From Planococcus citri (Eukaryota > Arthropoda > Insecta > Hemiptera > Pseudococcidae): a stretch of DNA of 64,000 bases. Both the position numbers and the translations under genes were made by a program. The notes below the pieces were generated by a model that saw only the letters and a list, made by a program, of their open reading frames with translations, did no database searches and had not been told where the DNA came from. The stretch is taken from positions 8,990,001 to 9,054,000 of the forward strand of contig NC_088681.1 of the NCBI RefSeq assembly GCF_950023065.1. Reading direction: 5' to 3'. Shown one piece after another: positions 36,291 to 47,513 of this stretch (within the stretch, counting starts at the first letter, position 1; every line of letters begins with the position of its first letter).

Positions 36291-37090
36291 TTAGATTTGG
36301 TTTGTGAGGTTGATGTTTTTTATTAGGGAGACGAATTTTTGTATTTCTGAGGGTTCGTCAGGGATAGTAAGTGGGTTTTCTTTTATCTGTAGTGTAAGTC
36401 TGTTTTGTTTTAGTTGGGGACAGTTGAAAAGTATGTGTTGGATGGATGTGGGTTCGTTTCTGCAAAATTGGCATGACGGTTTTGGTTCTTTTTGGTATAA
36501 GTGGTTATGAGTAATTTTTGTGTGGCCTATTCTTAGTCTAGTAATCAGGATTTCTTCTTTTCTGTTCAGGTGGCTTAGATTTTTCCAGGGGAGGGTAGTT
36601 ATTTTATGTTGGAAGAGTTTGTTTGAAGTTTGTTGTGACCAAAAGTTCTGCCAGTTAGTAAATGTGTTGTGAGTGATTAGAGATTTAATGTCATCAGGAG
36701 TGAGAGTGGTAAGAGGGGAGGGGGTAGCGGCTGTTTTTGCTAATCTATCAACAGTTTCGTTTCCAGTGATACCTATGTGGCTGGGAACATACATGAAGCT
36801 AATTGAGTAATCATAATATTGGAGGTTAAAAAGGGACTTATGTATGTCTTGGACTATGGGATGGTCAGAAAAAATGTTTTGAATGGATAGCAGTGAACTT
36901 GGTGAGTCGCTTTGGATTAAGAATTTTTTATTCTCTGATTGAATGGAAATTATATCTATTAGGCAATGTTTTATGGCAGTGAGTTCAGCAGTAAAAATTG
37001 AGGTACAGTTGTGAATTTTGAAACTGAGAACTTTGTCATTAATTGAGTACCTAAGCATAACCAGTATGAATATTAGAAATTTTTGAACCA
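36291..37090 (-). pseudogene. LINE RNase H domain and C-terminal zinc-knuckle region
   Basis: The RNase H catalytic order is present: the TDGSK motif (in the preceding frame, about 37,090), then IFTAELTAIKHCL with the second acidic residue, IQSDSPSSLLSIQ with the third, and VPSHIGITGNETVDRLAKTA with the histidine and last aspartate. It is followed by ITRLRIGHTKITH and a C-x2-C...H...C cluster (CQFCRNEPTSIQHILFNC), the usual tail in RNase-H-bearing Jockey/I LINEs. The frame is open to a TAA at 36,291. The join to the RT frame needs a shift at 37,048-37,051, where TAC reads TAGGTAC on the minus strand. Confidence 0.85.
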
Positions 37091-38195
37091 TCTGTGAAGC
37101 ATAAGTTATATTCAGTATAGTTTGATAACAGTTCTAAGTAATGACTCTTGATTAATAATGGGGAGTGATCATGTTTTGGGTAGTTTCTTAAGTAAAATTC
37201 CATCTGTATAGGTTTGAGAGACCAAGGGGGATAAGATATTGGTTGATGTATTAGGTTTTTTAGGTCAATTTGTAGGTTGTTCATATTTTTGATAAATTCT
37301 GGGATTGGACCTGAAGTATGGAGGAAATGCTGAGAGCTGTAGACATTGAGTGACCTTTGAAGAGGGTGAGATGGATTATTTGCAACAGTTATTAAGAATT
37401 TGTTTGTCATGAGAATTTTCCTAAAATCAGGAGGAAGCTCTGCAGCTTCACAATAAATACTATCAATTGGAGACGAATAGAGAGCACCTATGCAGATACG
37501 CAAGGAAGAATTTTGAACAGTTTTGAGAATGTTAGTAGTTTTATTTGACAGGTTTGTAAAGCACGGACTTCCATATTCGATTTTACTACGTATCAGAGCT
37601 TTGTACAAGTGAAGTAATAGTTGGTGTGATGGGTTATACTTTGGATTTTTAACAATTTTTAGTAAATTTAGACGTTTGTTAAGTTGAGCTTTTATGTTGA
37701 GAAAATGAGGCGTCCAAGTAAGTTTTTTATCAAAAGTAAGTCCAAGGAATTTGGTAGTTGGTTTAAAAACTAAAGGATGTCCTTTGAATTCAAGAATAGG
37801 TTCTGGGTAGGTTTTATTTCTCTTGGTAAAAAGTATACAGTGAGTTTTAGATTCAGAAAATGTTAGTCCATTTGTTTCAGCCCATTTTTCGATACAATTT
37901 ATAGTTTTTTGGATCATTTCTGAGGCTAGTTTGATGTTATTTGAACGTATTGAAATGTTTATATCATCTGCAAAAATTCTTAAGGAAAGAGGTTGAGGAA
38001 TAATACTACAGATATCATCAATTAGGAGTAAAAATAGTATGGTGCTAAGCACCGAGACTTGAGGGACTCCATTTTCAATATCAAAAAGTTCAGAGTACGT
38101 ATTTTCAATTCTGACTCTAAAGGTACGATTTGATAAAAAGTTTTGAATAAAGTAAGCTAAATGCCCTCGAATCCCTATAGAATGTATTTTTTGAA
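37051..38195 (-). pseudogene. LINE reverse transcriptase, C-terminal part
   Basis: A frame open from about 38,195 begins with HSIGIRGHLAYFIQNFLSN and the GVPQ(V)SVLS block (usually GVPQGSVLSP; here valine replaces glycine and the proline is lost). It then has RIFADDINISI with the F-A-D-D catalytic box, CIEKWAETNGLTFSESKT, KFLGLTFDKKLTWTPHF and the YKALIRSKIEYGSP segment of the thumb. It ends with LCFTDGSK, the first RNase H motif. Loss of the conserved glycine next to the active site, together with the frameshifts, indicates a dead copy. Confidence 0.85.
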
Positions 38196-39138
38196 GTACC
38201 TATTTTGTATCTCCATGCTTTGTCAAAAGCTTTTTCAAGATCAAAGAAGACTGAGAGTACAAATTCTTTATTTTGAAAGGCAGTATTGATTTCCTGTGTA
38301 AGACTAAAAAGATGGTCCAGAGTAGATCTTTTTTTCCGAAAGCCACTTTGAAAAGAACTGAGGGAATTTGTAGAGTCAATATACCAAGTAAGACGTTTCA
38401 TAACCATTTTTTCTAGAATTTTACATGGGACAGAAGTTAAAGAAATAGGCCTGTAACTGCAGGGAAGGTGAACATTTTTCTCAGGTTTAAGTGTGGGAAT
38501 GACAGTTGCAGTTTTCCATGTTTGAGGGAAGGAATCTGAAGACCAGATTATATTATAGAGGTTTAGTAAGTCATTTTTACTAGTGTCAGAAAGATGTTTC
38601 AACATATATGGATGAATATCATCTGGTCCAGGTGATGAATTTTTGATGTTGTGGTTTAAACAGTACAGTAGTTCGTTTATAGAGAAAGGTGCATTGTATG
38701 GTTCAAGATTATCAGATGAAAAATCAAGTACTAAATTTTCAGTTTGGTTTTTGGTTGTTTGAAAAGCTTTACTATAGGAACTTGTTGCTGAGACTTTAGA
38801 AAAAGATTGAGCCATGGTGTTGGTTATGTTATCTAATGAAGTAATAATGTCATTGTTGTGGAGAAGATATGAAATGTCAGATGGGACATAGCAGCCTTTT
38901 ATTATTTGTATTTTAGTCCACATTTCTTTTATACTAGTACTGTGAGTGATATTCAACATGAATTTGGTCCAACTATCCCTTTGTTTTGATAGATTTGTTC
39001 GGCAAGCAATTGCTCTTTTTTTCTTAAAGTCTATGAGATTATCAGTAGAAGGATATTTTTTGAATTTTCTTAAAGATCTTTTTCTTTCTTGAATAGCAAT
39101 TTGTAAAGACTTAACTGGTCCTATAGTGTATGGGAGAT
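38117..39138 (-). pseudogene. LINE linker and reverse transcriptase, N-terminal part
   Basis: The frame opens just after a stop at about 39,141. It reads SLQIAIQERKRSLRKFKKYP and RAIACRTNLSKQRDSWTKF, the arginine-rich linker before the RT, then NSSPGPDDIHPYMLKHL (the GPD motif), CSYRPISLTSVPCKILEKMV, QSGFRKKRSTLDHLF and FFDLEKAFDKAWRYK with the first catalytic aspartate. The following 4-bp gain (at 38,197-38,200 on the plus strand) shifts the frame and gives the C-terminal residues up to the stop at 38,117 that are not part of the RT. Confidence 0.85.
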
Positions 39139-39974
39139 AGATCTATCATAAATACCTAGAGAATAGTTTTCAGCTAAATACCTACAAAAGCTCTATTATG
39201 CTGTTGATATATAAATGCTCGGATAGCAGCAGCGGTGCTACACTAAAAGATGAGACAAGCTTACGTAAATGTACCTATTAGACCTGATAGACCTAATAGG
39301 GCGAAGGATAAGCTTATAGGGGGAAAATGCACGAATTAATTTATTAAGGCGCTTGGGGTTACAAATAAATTAATACGAGACCAACACCTATTCTTATACT
39401 CCGTATATTCGATGTAATTGAATACACATTCTATGATTACGTCACAAATAATAGGTATAATTAATTATTTGTATCCTAAATATAATACATAACATAGAAA
39501 ATATAATAAAATGGTTTAAACTTACGACACCAGAAGATGACCGCAGTGAATAAGACACAGTAGACCGTTTATGGTAGTATAAACAATTAATCGATTCTAA
39601 AGTACTTGAAATATCCTTTTGACGGGATATTTCATATAACTCACCAGTTCACGTTGACACAATCGAAGCTGGGCTTTTGCGAGTTGTACAGGCTCGACAA
39701 AGATGATGCACTATGTACAGTACATCATACCCACAACGACACGGACGACACAATTCCTATCTAACTTTACGTTAAGAAGACCAAATTGGAAGTACGACGC
39801 GAAGTTGCGAAGTGATGAGAGCTTCTCGATCTCGATGGCTCGATGCTACATCTTGCCATCTCTTAATTAATCGCGTCACTCCCATCCACGGTAGGGGTAT
39901 ATCATTTGAGAGTAACTCTACACATAGACACATAGGGATAAAATATATGTAGCAACACGTAGTGTCGCAAGGCA
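39139..39974. mobile_element. Unidentified insertion inside the LINE linker
   Basis: The LINE linker is cut between PWWCPEL (upstream) and SLQIAIQERKRS (downstream), leaving about 0.83 kb that matches neither. I found no clear terminal repeats or target duplication. The open frames inside are featureless. It may be a solo LTR or other insertion, or replacement by rearrangement. Confidence 0.45.
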
Positions 39975-40121
39975 TGATGCCTCATGACAAATTTTCAACT
40001 CTGGACACCACCAGGGTACAGATTTTTTAGGGACCTTGGAAATTGAATTGGGCAGTTTAAAATCAAGTTCTGGATTACTCCATCTTGTGAGTGTTCTCTG
40101 ACCAGCATATTTGTGAAGCAA
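39975..40121 (-). pseudogene. LINE endonuclease-RT linker fragment
   Basis: The minus-strand frame reads WSNPELDFKLPNSISKVPKK followed by SVPWWCPEL. A PWW.PE/C signature after I.K.P.K is the hallmark of the segment between the endonuclease and RT of Jockey-like LINEs. It lies in a different frame from the RT N-terminal part, as expected with foreign DNA in between. Residues upstream of about 40,100 become unrecognisable near the inverted GCGGGTTCTG unit. Confidence 0.65.
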
Positions 40122-40149
40122 AGAAATTCCAAAAATGAAATACTTGTCG

Positions 40150-40430
40150 ATTCCCAGAGACCGGAGTCTCTTAAGAGGATCTTTGTGACTAAAAAATGTA
40201 TTTCAGAGCAGAATCAATTCATGTTTCGATTTTGACCTAAAAATTCTCCCTCCTTTCCATTTAACTCGCCAACGAAGGAGGGGCAAATGATTCCTAAACT
40301 CAAAGTTCCGTACTAGAAGAATAATTTTTCGCAAAAACGATCCGATCTTTCCTTTCTTGTTCGTTCTGAGGTGAAGGAAACGAAATTTTTCATTCCTGGC
40401 GCAAAACCCGCCTACCTATCAGGTCGACCT
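40150..40430 (-). repeat. GCGGGTTCTGCGCC unit, inverted
   Basis: On the minus strand the order is GGCGGGTTTTGCGCCAGGAA, a CCTTCACCTCAGAACGAAC block, then GAAAAATTATTCTTCTAGTA and AATCATTTGCCCCTCC. These match the 20.67-20.85 kb unit in order and spacing. It truncates the LINE upstream. Confidence 0.7.
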
Positions 40431-42370
40431 GCTTGGTATAATTTCGATTTATTCAACGGTCGAGCTTTCACCAAAAGACCATTTAAAATTATCCTCAGCC
40501 ACCAGGTGTTCCTGTCCTGAAGGGTAGCCTGAAAACAATACCACTCATTAACAACGTGGTATTAAAACATGGCGTTTATTGAAATGAAACCGATACTAAA
40601 ATAATAGTGAATTACACCACAATGGTCGTATTTTTCTCTGATGAATTCATTGACAAATGACAATGATACCGAATAGGTTTTCCATTAGGTATTCTTAGTT
40701 TTCTAGTACCCAAGTTCTGAATGTAATATACCCATATACAAATATAAACCATAATCGTCACAAAAGGAAAAAAGAATCGTTCTATAATTTTGCAAAAAAA
40801 AAAAAAAAATGCCATAAAAGCGTCAACTTACATACGCGATAGAATTAATCACTCTCGCAAACCGACACTGTTTCTGTGTTCCACACCATCCATAATTTTA
40901 GTTTAACTTGAGAAGAAAATCTACTTCATTGATGTTGGTGACTCAAAAAATCAGACGAAACAACGCAAAAAAAAGAGGAAAGAAAATAGGTTACACGTGC
41001 AAAAAAAGGGAAAAAATCGTGACAAAAAATAAAATAGGAAAAATGATAACAACGACAAAGACAACGTTGTTGAAACGAGTGGCTACTTTGTACATCGTGT
41101 TCGTCGTCGTCGTCGTCGTTGTTGTTGTTGTTGTGATAAAAATTGGTATTTTTTCAAAGACATTACCCGCAGTTTTTCGTACACACAGAAGACATTTTCT
41201 TGTTACCGGTGGTCATTTGTGCTGCCTTTTATTTTTTTTTTGCGAATGTGTGGATGTTGTGGAATAAAACAGAAGAAAAATAACACAATGAGTCTTCCGT
41301 CCAATTAATTTCTTTTTTTCCCTTTCGCTTTGGTTGTGTTGTTTTGTGCGTCTAAGTGCTTTAATTCTGGAAGGTCGCGTAGACTAAGGTAAGATAACCT
41401 ACTTGTTGGATGAAGATGAAAGATATTTATAAAATGGAAACTTTTGGTTTTAATCGAGGTATTGTACTTCGTTTTATATTTTTTTCTTCGAATTATATTT
41501 GAACAGGTGTCAGGTTTGGAAACAAGGTTTGAAATGGGAATATCTCGAGGTGTCTGTCAGTCATTTGAACAGGATCGCGATTTTTAGAAACAGCATGGTC
41601 TAATATCTCCTATCACCAGTTTTTCAGCTACCCAAATTGATTTTTCGATTTTTGGCAGATTTTTGGGAATGAAAAATTGATGAATCAAAGATCGATGTGG
41701 AAAAGGGGGGAGGAGGATAGAGAGGCTCATACATAATGTATTACGGAATTTCAAATTTTATCCACCCCGCCCCCTTCCCCTCAGCAAAGTTACTTCATCT
41801 GGAGCAATAATTATGTAATAAAGATGATGATGATTTGAAGATTTTTTTGACAGAAAAATTGTAAAAAAAAAAGTATGTACTCCAATCATACCTTGGAGTA
41901 CCACATAACAACCTTGAGACCAGAAATTTTAGGACCATGTATGTATCGCACAGACCTCTTTGACCCAGAAAACAACAACTAAGAAGCAATATAAATCTCA
42001 TGAAAAAAATCAGAATGAATGATTTGGTGACAATAGGGACGCAAGGGACCCTGGGTAGGGTGCGAGGGGGAAAAATTGGTTTAAAATGTTCCAAAAAATC
42101 ACTACCAGCTCTAAATAAAATTTTCGGACGTCTCAAAAATGGTGAAAAAAAATTGAAAATACCTATCTAAATTCCACTGCCCAGATTATTTCAAGTGTTA
42201 CACGTCCCAAATCGAAATTTGAAGTATCAATATTTCAAACCACAAGTAAAAAAATTTTCAACCAGTTGAATTTTCCGAGTTTTTAAATATTTTAGACCTC
42301 AAAACTCTCACCTCTCTCCTTACCCTAATTTATGATATTCAGAAACTTCAGCATCAAAACTCGAACGAAA
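40431..42370. other. No gene recognised; (GTC/GTT)n microsatellite
   Basis: A GTC-repeat passing into a GTT-repeat lies at about 41,100-41,136; the ORF over it (valine run) is an artefact. A C-rich tract near 41,765-41,780 and an A/G-rich tract around 40,940-41,060 are low complexity. Nothing else is supported. Confidence 0.45.
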
Positions 42371-44230
42371 ATCATTAGGTATCAATTTAGAAAACTAAAT
42401 TTCGATAAAATTTGGCAAAAAACGATACGAAAAGAATGTTAAAAACTTGTTAAAATAATTTAAAACTCAACCAAAAAAAATTTAAGGTCGATGAAAAGTA
42501 ATATTCAAGTACTAAAATTACTACAAATCAACAAAAAGAGACGAAATTTCAATAAAACTTTACAAAAAATGCTTGAAAAATGATTAAAAATATGCAAAAT
42601 AATAGAAGAATACAAAAAAAAACATTCAAATTGATAAAACTTCAAAAATTGTTGAAAAAAATCAGAAAAATTTTATAGAACATTGCATGAAAGGTTGATA
42701 ACTTGGAAATATTGAAAATCAATATAAAATGATGAAATATCATCAAAATTTGGCAAAAAAAAGTTCCAAAAAAATGTTGAAATGATGTAAAAACAATAAA
42801 ACCGATGAAAATTGTTAAAAAGTAATGAGATTTTGGAGAAATATTACTCCAAAAAAATTGCATAAAAAATTAATATGTAAAAACATTGAAAATTATGTAA
42901 AAATGTAAAAAAAACAAAGACATAACGATAAAATTCGACTAAAATCACAAGAAAAGTTGTTGAAAACATGTAAAAAAAATATAAAAATACGAAAAAATAT
43001 TCAATCTCATAAAAATTACTAAAAATTGAAGAAATATTTTCCAAAATCAGGCGAAGTATCCAGAAAATTGCATGAAACATTCCTTAAAGTGACTGTAAAA
43101 TACGACTAAATCATTTCAAATTCAACAAAAATTGATGAAATATCATTAAAGTTTGGCCAAAAACTACGAGAAGAAGTTTTTAAAACAGTTATAAAATAAT
43201 GTAGGTAAAATTACAAAAAAAAATTATGAAAATTTTCAAAAAGGTGGTAATTAAATTTGACTAAAGTTTGTTAAAAACGGAATATAAATTGTTGAAAACA
43301 TAAAAAATACCAAAAAAAAAAAGGTATAAAATCAATGAAATGATCAAAAAAACGACGAAATTTTAGTAACACTTGCAAAAATTGAAAACATGAAAAATTA
43401 CCAAAAATAATAATTTAAGCATACGTTTCCAAACTGCACCAAGTCCATTTTCAAGATTTCAAAGGTTGCAATGCAATCTAGCATGAAGTCGTTGCCCAAA
43501 ATGGCTGATTTTTTGATATGCAGTATTGTGTCCAAGGTTTTGGCTACAACATATCAAAAAATCAGTCAATTTGGATCATATCTACATTTCCAAACTGTAC
43601 TAATTACCATGAATTTCGTATCAATATTTTTTTGGGACTTGATGCAGTTTGGAAACGTATGCTTAAATTATTCAAATATGATAAAAAGGCATTGAAATGA
43701 ACGAAATGATCAAAAAAGTGAAAAAAAAAACATCAAAATCAATGAAAATCGCTGAAAAACTGAACAAACTTTAGTCAAATTCGGGAAAATGTGGATAAAA
43801 TTGCATAAAACATTATTCAAATGACTTTAAAACATGGTTAAAGCATTAAAATCACTTGAAAATAGAAAAAAATGAGAAATCATTCGAATTTGGAGAAAAA
43901 AAGTTTCAAAAACACGTTACCTACATAAAATGATACATTTAAAAACAAAAAAAAAAAAAAAAAAAAAAAACCATCAAGGAAGATCAATGAAAATTACCAA
44001 AAAGTAACAACAGTCTAGTAAAACTTTAGCAAAAAATTGAAAAAAAAGTATATTAACACGCATAATACATACATAGAATAAAAATGCAAAAAAAAATATG
44101 CTGAAATTGACAATTCAGTTAAAAAGAACGAAAGAAAATTGCACAAAACATTGACAAAATACCTCAAAAATAATACAAATAAAGCTTAAAATTACAGCAA
44201 GTCGATAAAAAATGATGAAACAGTGTTTCA
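42371..44230. repeat. A-rich decayed repeat region
   Basis: Phrases such as GATGAAATATCATCAAAATTTGG (variants at about 42,733, 43,133 and 43,868) and AAATTGCATAAAACATT (about 42,675, 42,855, 43,066, 43,798, 44,138) recur irregularly, suggesting old tandem copies with spacing of a few hundred bases. An A run of about 24 is at 43,947-43,970. The minus-strand ORFs are phenylalanine-rich noise. Confidence 0.6.
43409..43672. mobile_element. 264-bp MITE-like element in the A-rich repeat
   Basis: The ends are mirror images over about 38 bp: AATAATTTAAGCATACGTTT at 43,409 and its inverse ending at 43,672, continuing through CCAAACTGCA(C/T)CAAGTCC. The inside also contains a mirrored TTTTTTGATATG / CATATCAAAAAA pair. 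The edge sequence is itself palindromic, so the target duplication cannot be told from the TIR. Confidence 0.75.
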
Positions 44231-47200
44231 AAAATTTAATTTCCATTTCGTCCAAAAATAAAAATGTTTTCAAATTCAGCCCCACCAGAATTTTCTCAAT
44301 TGCTGAAAATTTCAGTTTTTCAACATAAATATTTTATTTTTTTTGAATTATGAAATTTAAAGATCAACTTTTTTTGGAAATTAAAACAATCTATCGCATT
44401 TGATTTCGTTTCAATCCAATTTTGTCGTGATGTGGACGTTTTTTTTATGCTGTAAAAAAAGAGAACGAAATGCTGAGTTGAAATTTTTTTGTTGGTACAA
44501 AAAAAAACAGAGGAATGAGAAAATGCAAAAGTATTCACGTTGTTATAAAATTTTACATCAAATTTCCATCAATTTTTGGTGGTATTTTCTTCAGAAATGG
44601 GTGATGACTTGAATTCAATTCTTTTTCAAATATCACTACCTAATTTTTTCAGTTCAAAAATACCAAATTAGGGGATCAAATTATCGTGTGAATCTGAACA
44701 GTAGCTTTTTTCCAAACAAAATCCAATGCTGCAACTTCCATAATGAATTTTTTACTTTCGATAAAAAATTCACCAAATTAATTACATGCATAAAATCAAG
44801 AATCCAACTCAACAACACAAACTCCTGCCACAGATCAACAAACCGAAACATTCCCAAACCCTCAAAAGACCATAAACGGGGGGGATATGAGGAGAATGAA
44901 AACTAGGTTAATAACATTCAACAATCTATAATAACTTTACCTCCACAGGCCACAAATACTTACCCTATAGGATCACCCTTATAATAGTTCAACGCGCTCA
45001 CAATCAGTCAGAAGGTGTCAGAGTGCAATGGACACACTCAATACAAAAGGTACCACATTATAATTAACCAACACTCTAAACTCATCGTGCATGTATCAAA
45101 CAACTCAATTACCGTTAGGAAAAACTCACCACAATATAACAGCTGTTCAATTAATACACCTAGTTATACCTATTACACTTTCATATGCCTCGTGGTTCAA
45201 CTACTCTAGTATAGTAGGGCAGGTCGAAGAAAGGCGAGGAATATATAATTTCATCTTGAGCAATTCGCGCAGTTAACGACCTTTGGGTATTTCCTGCCCG
45301 GTACTCGTACCTATTACCTATATAAAGGCATCAATCAAAATTTACAACTCGGAATTACAATTTGTTACACAGCCATATGCTTTCAGCAGACAGATGAAAT
45401 ATATCGTTGAGGCTAGCGTAAGACCCTTGTCACTCCATTAATTCGAAATGTTAATAGCATATCGAAAATTAAAGCCTGACCCGACTCGTATCGCAGTTCA
45501 CCTTTTCTAACCGAGACATTATATTTTGACGAGACAACTTAATACCAGGTAGGTACTATAGATACTTGGAACGAGTATATTACAAATATATAAGCTTCAG
45601 TCAACAGGTAAAATGAGTTCGTCGATGGTATAAAGACGTATCCCCGAAGTAAAATGGAGGAAAAACTGTGACCGCGGAAGACCATAATTTACTTTTTTCT
45701 CTCTAATGATTACCTCATCGAATCTCTCCAGAGTACCAGAAAAAAAAAGAATTACGAGTTAGGGTATCATCGAATAGAGGATTTGCCCCTTCCCCTGCCT
45801 ATTCAGTTTAATAAAAATCTCGTCCAACGTTTCGGAATTTTTCCAGCGAGCACAGCGAATTGAATTAAATACGATAACTTTTTATCAAGGCTGTGCACGA
45901 ATAAGAAGAAGAAAACGTCGACTCGACACTTTGGACGACTCGTTCAAGTACCTAGATATTTTTCTAAGAAAATTTCCCTTTCATCGGTATTTACCTAGCG
46001 GTAAATGGTTACGATGAAATGTTTATCCAGCACACACACAAGTCGACGATGAAATGCCAAGAATGTGGAATAACCTTCGAGTAAACCTTGCACGTCTCAT
46101 CGTGTAAACTTGAGCGAATCTTTTTCATTTTCATTCGAACGATACACGCGGATGTATCTCGTTGGCGCGTACAAAAGTGCGATAATTTTCTCGACTAAAA
46201 TATTACTATAGAGCTATGCAAGATATTCGCAGGCAGAGCTTGGCGAATATGGGGCGATAAAGCTGGCCCAAATTATGAAATGTAGTCGTACAACGTGATT
46301 TTATAAAATTACATCAGTTACGAGCGAGCTTTCGCGTGAACGTTAGTTTAGTTATCGTATTTCCCTATCTACCTTGGTGGGGTAAAAAAACTATACATAA
46401 AACGTCCTTCGACTGGCATAACTGTTTTTTCCTCCAACAACTAGTTGCTTTTTCGAGGATAAATTATACCGAAAGTTTGAAATTAGGTATATTTTGCAAA
46501 TTCAGCTCGTCTGTCTTTACCCAGATGAGTATTTTATGGATTTTTTTTTTTGAGGACAGATAATAATTTTCCGAGGCAAGATGGAGACTGGCTGGTTGAC
46601 TAAATAAAATGGTAAGCGACGACAAACTTCAAGTAGCAGATTCTTGTATAGGACTATTAATATTGATTAGGTTGAAAAAGAATGCGAAAAAATTGGAGTT
46701 AACGAAATTAAAGAAAAATTCGATAGGTATTAGAAGAGCGAAACTTTTACGAAATTTCTGCTCAGCTTTTCCATATTCTAGAAAATTACGTAAAAGTCTG
46801 CCTATTATCGAGTTGAAATATACAATATACATCTTCGGCTCCGTAGACTCGAGAATTTTCTAAAACTTTAGACCGATATATCAATTGATTAAGGCGACAA
46901 ATTTCGTTAAAACGACTTTTATATCGTTTGTCCATCCAATTTCAAGGGCCATTAAAACGAGTAATTTTCCACTTTGTTTAAACTATACGCGTTGCATTGT
47001 ACGCAGCGCGTAGGAGATGAAAATAGAGAATTTTTCGAGAGAATGAATACGATGTTTTTATTTGAGATGAGGATGCGAGAGATTCTCTCTCATACTCGTA
47101 GTTTTGTGTTTTGAGTAGAATGGGTTTGAATGTTTATTACCTGGTGATGATTTTTGATGTTGACGTAATCGATACAGAAACCTGAAAACGAAAAAAGGAA

Positions 47201-47400
47201 AAATGGTTATAGATTCAAAGTTCACCTGGAATGAAAATGCTGACGTTTGAAGTAAAAAAATGCAGATACATATTTAAAAAAGAATGAAAACTTTTCACCA
47301 AATTGAGCAAAGATCCTCATATTGAGTTGAAAGTGACGCAGACATATTTTAGCTTCGTAAGTGCCTCTGGAGAGGACATACTCGTATGAGGAGAAAAATG
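44231..47400. other. Single-copy-looking sequence, no gene recognised
   Basis: AT-rich up to about 44,700, then more balanced. ORFs at 45.0-45.3 and 46.3-46.9 kb are short, overlap on both strands and lack recognisable motifs. No window-internal repeat was noticed. Confidence 0.4.
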
Positions 47401-47409
47401 TCGACTGTG

Positions 47410-47513
47410 AGGATAGGCGGGTTCTGCGCCAGGAGCAAAAATTCACGCTCTGATCACTTCAGAACGAACAGAAAAGGAAGAAAATGATTCAGTTTGCTTT
47501 CCCTTGTGGTCGA
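47410..47513 (+). repeat. GCGGGTTCTGCGCC unit, left half, interrupted
   Basis: GGCGGGTTCTGCGCCAGGA at 47,416 is followed by GATCACTTCAGAACGAACAG and TTTGCTTTCCCTTGTGG. At 47,513 the unit is cut, and its continuation (CATATTTGAAAAAGTTATTT...) resumes after 49,675. This gives an empty-site comparison with the intact unit at 50,054-50,341. Confidence 0.8.

Larger units (their letters stand above)
36236..40140 (-). mobile_element. Jockey/I-type LINE, dead, 5' incomplete
   Basis: A non-LTR retrotransposon on the minus strand carries, in order, an endonuclease-RT linker piece (39,975-40,121), a reverse transcriptase (about 39,138 to 37,100) and an RNase H with a C-terminal CCHC motif, ending at the stop at 36,291. 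The 3' untranslated region is about 45 bases and ends in an A run (T run on the plus strand at 36,236-36,245). The apurinic endonuclease is missing. About 0.83 kb of unrelated DNA (about 39,140-39,975) interrupts the linker. Upstream it meets an inverted GCGGGTTCTG unit at about 40,150. An RNase H plus RT LINE with FADD fits the Jockey/I group; the clade is not resolved. Confidence 0.85.

Noticed and set aside
40908..41267. 119-codon ORF with a valine run
   Set aside because: Built on a GTC/GTT microsatellite and an A-rich tract; no other support.
42642..43080. Phenylalanine-rich minus-strand ORFs as membrane proteins
   Set aside because: Hydrophobicity follows from TTT/ATA codons in A-rich repeat DNA read on the opposite strand.
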